64,000 nt of DNA, taken from positions 1-64,000 of the forward strand of contig JAFUDQ010000007.1 of the NCBI GenBank assembly GCA_017459075.1, given 5' to 3'. Source of the stretch: Bacteroidales bacterium. Lineage in GTDB: Bacteria; Bacteroidota; Bacteroidia; Bacteroidales; UBA932. Shown here one piece after another: positions 60,663-64,000 of this stretch. Below the pieces are notes generated by a model. It worked only from the letters and a program-made list of their open reading frames with translations, ran no database searches and was not told the DNA's origin. Positions within the stretch are counted from its first letter, which is position 1. The number at the start of each line of letters is the position of its first letter. Position numbers and translations under genes: made by a program.

Positions 60663-63545
60663 TTACCAAACCATATTCCAGGCGGCGCTTTGGGCGCGCT
60701 GGTTGTGGGTTGCGTTCATTTTTCCGAAGTTCCATTTTATGCCAAAGAGTATGTACCTGCCCATTACAAGACGATATGAATCCTCCTCGTAGTTGGATGT
60801 TGTAGTGTGGGTGAGGCTGCGGGTTTTGTTAAGTATGTCGTGAATCGTTACGCTAAGGTTGAATGCGCCGATGTTCTTTGAAACAGAGGCGTTCCACTGC
60901 CATTCCGGCCTGCCGTATCCTGCGGAATAACCCTTATAGAAGACATATTTAATGTCCGTGTTAAACTCTAGCTCATGACGGGTAGTGTACGAAGCCTGAC
61001 CTGTAATCTCAGAATCAAGGGTGTTCATATTGATGTCCGGATTAAGGGAATAGCGTGCGATATGGCCGTTAGTCGCGGCGCCGGCGCTGAAGGAATAATT
61101 ATCCTGGTTGTATTTGACGCGGAACCGGGCGTACGGGGTAAAGAAGTTGGTCCGGCTCTCCCTGAAGCCGCTTTGGCCGGAGTAGAAAAGGTCTCCGCCG
61201 GCGCTGCCCCAGAAGGTGTCCATAAACGCGGTATAATCAAAATTGTCCTTGTCTATACCGCCCAGGATGCCCTTTGCCTGGTAAGTGGTGGAAACCGCGT
61301 AGCCTGCGCCGGCGCCAAGGCTCAGGGTCCAGTTCTTCTTAGACTCCAGCGGCATGGTGTAGTTTGCGGTAAGGCTTCCGCTGAAGTTAGGCTTCCTGGA
61401 ATTCACGGGGATGGAATACATTATACCGTCGGCATCGTACCACTGGGCAGAGACTACAGGTTTCGCGTTCAATTGTCCAAAAAGATAAACCATCAAGGTG
61501 GTGAAGTTGGTCCTGTCGTTTCCCTCCCAGTTAGCGCTGAAGTAAGTGTAGCTGTAAGGCTTCAGGTAAACGTTGCCCAGGCCAATACGGGAAGGATTGG
61601 TGATGGTGAGCGCCGGGAGCATCCTGGATGCGGAAGGGCGTCCGCTGTATCCGTAAACAGAAGCCGAGATACGGTTGATGCCTGCCATGTGCTGGAAGCG
61701 CAGGGTAGGTGTTACGAACCATTGCCACTCATCCTTTCCCGTTGTCTCTTCTATCCCGAAGCTCTTGGAGAAGGTCTCGTTCTGAACACCGCTCAGCTTG
61801 GCTCCAAGGGTAATCCAGCTGCTCTTGCCAAATTTGTACTGTAGGGTAAAATCGTAGCTTTGGTTCAGGTAATCGCTCTTGTTCTCTGAAGAATAATAGT
61901 CGTTGAAACCGTTCAGGTCAAAGGCGTCTTTGCTCCTTACGGTATGGGCGTAATTCCACATTCCCGTAGCTGCAAGTGTCCATTTTGCGCTTAAGGGTTC
62001 AGTAAAGCGTACGGAGCCGCCAAAGCCGTAGGACTTGTCGTCGGTGTCGTACTGCATATACCGGGAATCTTCCCCGCCGGCCACTTTCAGGAGTGAAGAC
62101 TCGTCGCTGTTGCCGTCCGTAAGGCTGTAATTGACATCCAGGGAAAGACGTACGGAGCGGCCCTTCTTACCCCGGAGATTCCTGAAGGTGGCGTCGGAGT
62201 TAAAACCTGTACTCTTGATTTTTTCTACGGAATGTTCAGAACTCTCCGATCTGTTCACAAAGGTTCCCAGGCGGTTCGTTTCAGATGTCCCGTTGCTGAA
62301 GGAATCCGTTTTGCTGAACCGGAAAGACGGCCTTACGTGGAACCACAGGTTTCCCTTTTCCTTTTTAAGCTCCGCATTGGCGGCAAACGAATTTGCATAC
62401 TGCCGCCCGCTGTCGTCGCCAAGCGTAGACAAATCCCCTGATTCATTGTAAGTTGTGCGGTCCGTGCGGGTTGCCGATTCAGTATCGCCATACTTGTAAT
62501 TGGCACTGACAGTTGTTTCTACATCCTTGACCCGGGAAGTATTGACATTCACTCCAAGTTGCGCGGCCGATGTAATCCCTTGTTGCAATGAAGTCCTTTC
62601 ACCGTCGGCGTTGATCATCACTATCGCGGCGTTGGCATCATTGACATTCTGCCCGTTGCCTATTACGGTTACCTGGTCCTTTTCATTATACGCCGATACC
62701 AGCGCGTTGGCACTGTACAGCAAGCCGCGGTCGTCCCTTAACACATCGTTATTCTTGCCGATGGTCGCTCCTCCCTTTATGGCGGCGTTGCCGAACCAAC
62801 CCTGTTCATACTCTTTTTTGAGGCCTACATCCAGGACTTTTTCCCTTGTGCCGTCCTGTACGCCTGTGGAGCGGGTGGACTCCGACTCGCGGTCTATCAC
62901 TCGAATCTTGTCCACCACCGCCGCCGGCAGGTTGTTAAGCGCCGTGGACTGGTCCCCGAAGAAGAAAGTCCTGCCGCCTACGGTCAGTTTGTCGATGGAT
63001 TCCCCGTTGAACTTCACCTTGCCCTCGTCCGTGATTTCCATACCGGGCATGCGTTGCAGAAGGTCTTTAAGCATTGCATTCGCTCCTACCCTGAAGGACG
63101 ATGCGTTGAATTCCACCGTGTCCTGTTTTATAACGATGGGATTGCCGACATCGGTGACAACGGCGGCCTGCAGGAACTGCAAGTCCTGTTTAAGCTTTAC
63201 GGTTCCGATGTCTACCCGCCGCTCACGGAAGTAGCGTTCTTTAAGCATCGGCACATACCCCATCATTTCAATGTGAAGGACATAGCTGCCGTAAGGCACC
63301 TCATCCAGCTTGGCCTGTCCTTTGGCATCGGTCAGGGTGAAGTTGGTTATGGTCGTGTCCTTGGACGGAATCAGGTATACCGATGCAAAGGGCACCGGCT
63401 CGTTGGTCAGGGAGTCGACAACCGTGGCGCGGATTTCCGACAGCCTTCCCTGGAACATGCTGTCGTTAAGGATTACAACCTGTGCCCGGGTCATTAAGCC
63501 CAGACAAAAAACGGCCGTCAGCGATAGTAGGATGCGGGTTTTCAT
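60663..63545 (-). CDS. Large outer-membrane beta-barrel protein (TonB-receptor-like, OMP_b-brl type)
   Basis: A 960-residue protein with signal peptide (MKTRILLSLTAVFCLGLMTRA), a CarboxypepD_reg-like domain (about 40-120; VVDSLTNEPVPFASVYLIPS), a plug-like segment (about 125-225; LKDLLQRMPGMEITDEGKV) and a long barrel. It lacks the SusC signature and a TonB box is not obvious; such proteins resemble PF14905-type barrels of unknown function. Its ATG overlaps the stop of the TPR gene (ATGA), so the two are coupled. Confidence 0.8.
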   Translation of the reverse strand: MKTRILLSLTAVFCLGLMTRAQVVILNDSMFQGRLSEIRATVVDSLTNEPVPFASVYLIPSKDTTITNFTLTDAKGQAKLDEVPYGSYVLHIEMMGYVPMLKERYFRERRVDIGTVKLKQDLQFLQAAVVTDVGNPIVIKQDTVEFNASSFRVGANAMLKDLLQRMPGMEITDEGKVKFNGESIDKLTVGGRTFFFGDQSTALNNLPAAVVDKIRVIDRESESTRSTGVQDGTREKVLDVGLKKEYEQGWFGNAAIKGGATIGKNNDVLRDDRGLLYSANALVSAYNEKDQVTVIGNGQNVNDANAAIVMINADGERTSLQQGITSAAQLGVNVNTSRVKDVETTVSANYKYGDTESATRTDRTTYNESGDLSTLGDDSGRQYANSFAANAELKKEKGNLWFHVRPSFRFSKTDSFSNGTSETNRLGTFVNRSESSEHSVEKIKSTGFNSDATFRNLRGKKGRSVRLSLDVNYSLTDGNSDESSLLKVAGGEDSRYMQYDTDDKSYGFGGSVRFTEPLSAKWTLAATGMWNYAHTVRSKDAFDLNGFNDYYSSENKSDYLNQSYDFTLQYKFGKSSWITLGAKLSGVQNETFSKSFGIEETTGKDEWQWFVTPTLRFQHMAGINRISASVYGYSGRPSASRMLPALTITNPSRIGLGNVYLKPYSYTYFSANWEGNDRTNFTTLMVYLFGQLNAKPVVSAQWYDADGIMYSIPVNSRKPNFSGSLTANYTMPLESKKNWTLSLGAGAGYAVSTTYQAKGILGGIDKDNFDYTAFMDTFWGSAGGDLFYSGQSGFRESRTNFFTPYARFRVKYNQDNYSFSAGAATNGHIARYSLNPDINMNTLDSEITGQASYTTRHELEFNTDIKYVFYKGYSAGYGRPEWQWNASVSKNIGAFNLSVTIHDILNKTRSLTHTTTSNYEEDSYRLVMGRYILFGIKWNFGKMNATHNQRAQSAAWNMVW

Positions 63546-64000
63546 TTCTTTGCGTTTGGTTCGTCCATAAACAGCTGGGCTTTCACGTACCTGATGGCAG
63601 TCTCTACGAACTTGTACCCTTTGGTGCCCGGTTTGCCAACCTCAAGGTATTTTTGGTACCACTCAAGGGCGTTCCTGTAGTCTTTTTTTGATTCGTAGCA
63701 ATAGCCGATGGTGGACAGTATGGAGAATGACTTGGGGTTGAGCCTGTAGGCTTCCTTGAAGTGCTCTATGGCCCGCTCATGGTCTCCCGCGTCCTTAAAA
63801 TACCCCTGTCCGTATTGCTGGTGCAGGCGTGACAAAAACTCCGGGTCCGGTTGAAGCCTGTCCCAAACCTTGTCCAGCCATGGTTTCACCCCTGTTTCAA
63901 AAGGACGGAAGGCCTCTGCTTTTACCGCCCCAATATAGAAGGCCAGGTTTACATCGGAAGAATCAATCTGCCAGGCGGCCAGGAACTCCTTCTCCGCCCT
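63542..64000 (-). CDS. TPR-repeat protein (5' end outside the window)
   Basis: About 152 codons remain open to the window edge, reading AEKEFLAAWQIDSSDVNLAF ... MDEPNAKK. At least two TPR units are seen (ERAIEHFKEAYRLNPKSFSI; YRNALEWYQKYLEVG). The start lies beyond base 64000. It is coupled to the barrel protein and may be a periplasmic partner; localisation cannot be judged without the N-terminus. Confidence 0.75.
   Translation of the reverse strand, partial: RAEKEFLAAWQIDSSDVNLAFYIGAVKAEAFRPFETGVKPWLDKVWDRLQPDPEFLSRLHQQYGQGYFKDAGDHERAIEHFKEAYRLNPKSFSILSTIGYCYESKKDYRNALEWYQKYLEVGKPGTKGYKFVETAIRYVKAQLFMDEPNAKK

Overview
The window looks like a chromosomal segment of a gut-type member of the Bacteroidales. 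The evidence is a complete Sus-type starch locus (SusC/SusD pair, SusE/F-like lipoprotein, SusG, SusA and SusB homologues), Bacteroidetes-type promoters (TTG about 19-20 bp before TAnnTTTG), few Shine-Dalgarno sites, many lipoproteins with short Cys lipoboxes, GH92 and CE7 enzymes, a Reg_prop sensor kinase and a bacteroidete-style nucleoside kinase. The genus cannot be fixed from the sequence alone. No rRNA, tRNA, CRISPR array or insertion-sequence transposase was seen.

Layout. 145-5010 (+) is a tight five-gene operon that joins alarmone enzymes (RelA/SpoT-type synthetase, then HD hydrolase), an aminoglycoside-phosphotransferase-like kinase, a membrane PP2C/SpoIIE phosphatase fused to an RsbW-like ATPase domain, and a STAS protein; a strong hairpin ends it. 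5078-11953 holds a small outer-membrane protein, a Reg_prop histidine kinase with its NarL-type regulator, a CE7 esterase, and a hemerythrin protein with a pseudo-receiver LuxR regulator. 12016-14981 (-) has a GH92 mannosidase and QueH. 15271-21669 (-) reads OPA-family transporter, CBM-GH77 MalQ, then an AT-rich cluster: an FtsZ C-terminal-domain-only protein, a duplicated ZapA-like protein (apparently frameshifted), an unknown helical protein and a wrecked GT2 gene. 21715-25282 (-) has an NhaC antiporter and a LytTR/LytS two-component pair.

25462-42553 (+) is the starch locus: MFS maltodextrin-type transporter, SusC, SusD, a SusE/F-like protein with seven starch-binding-type repeats, SusG (BACON plus GH13 with an inserted domain), a second GH13 lipoprotein, a SusA-like GH13 and a SusB GH97. 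Glucans would be bound at the surface (SusD, SusE/F), cut by SusG, imported by SusC, trimmed to glucose in the periplasm (SusA, SusB, second amylase), moved inward by the MFS carriers at 25462 and 58361, phosphorylated by the ROK kinase (59642) and rearranged by MalQ (17716). There is no SusR; the divergent LytS/LytTR pair and CG-centred palindromes (25446-25453, 58298-58309) are candidate controls.

42615-49585 (+) is housekeeping (MBL hydrolase, UvrA, nucleoside kinase, two deoxynucleoside kinases, a thioredoxin-like protein). 49732-54654 (-) is an efflux operon (TolC, HlyD, two ABC-2 permeases) divergent from an AraC regulator and a TonB receptor (54762-58270). 58361-60601 is a hexose MFS plus ROK kinase. 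60663-64000 (-) is a beta-barrel protein and a TPR protein cut by the window edge.

Three families of extragenic repeats are scattered through the window: a 65-75 bp palindrome (three copies), a three-way-junction hairpin element (two copies) and a TGTCATTTCGA-type repeat (two sites, one inside an amylase reading frame). The most unusual items are the FtsZ/ZapA-like cluster, the alarmone/partner-switch operon, the seven-repeat SusE/F protein and the repeat translated inside the amylase.
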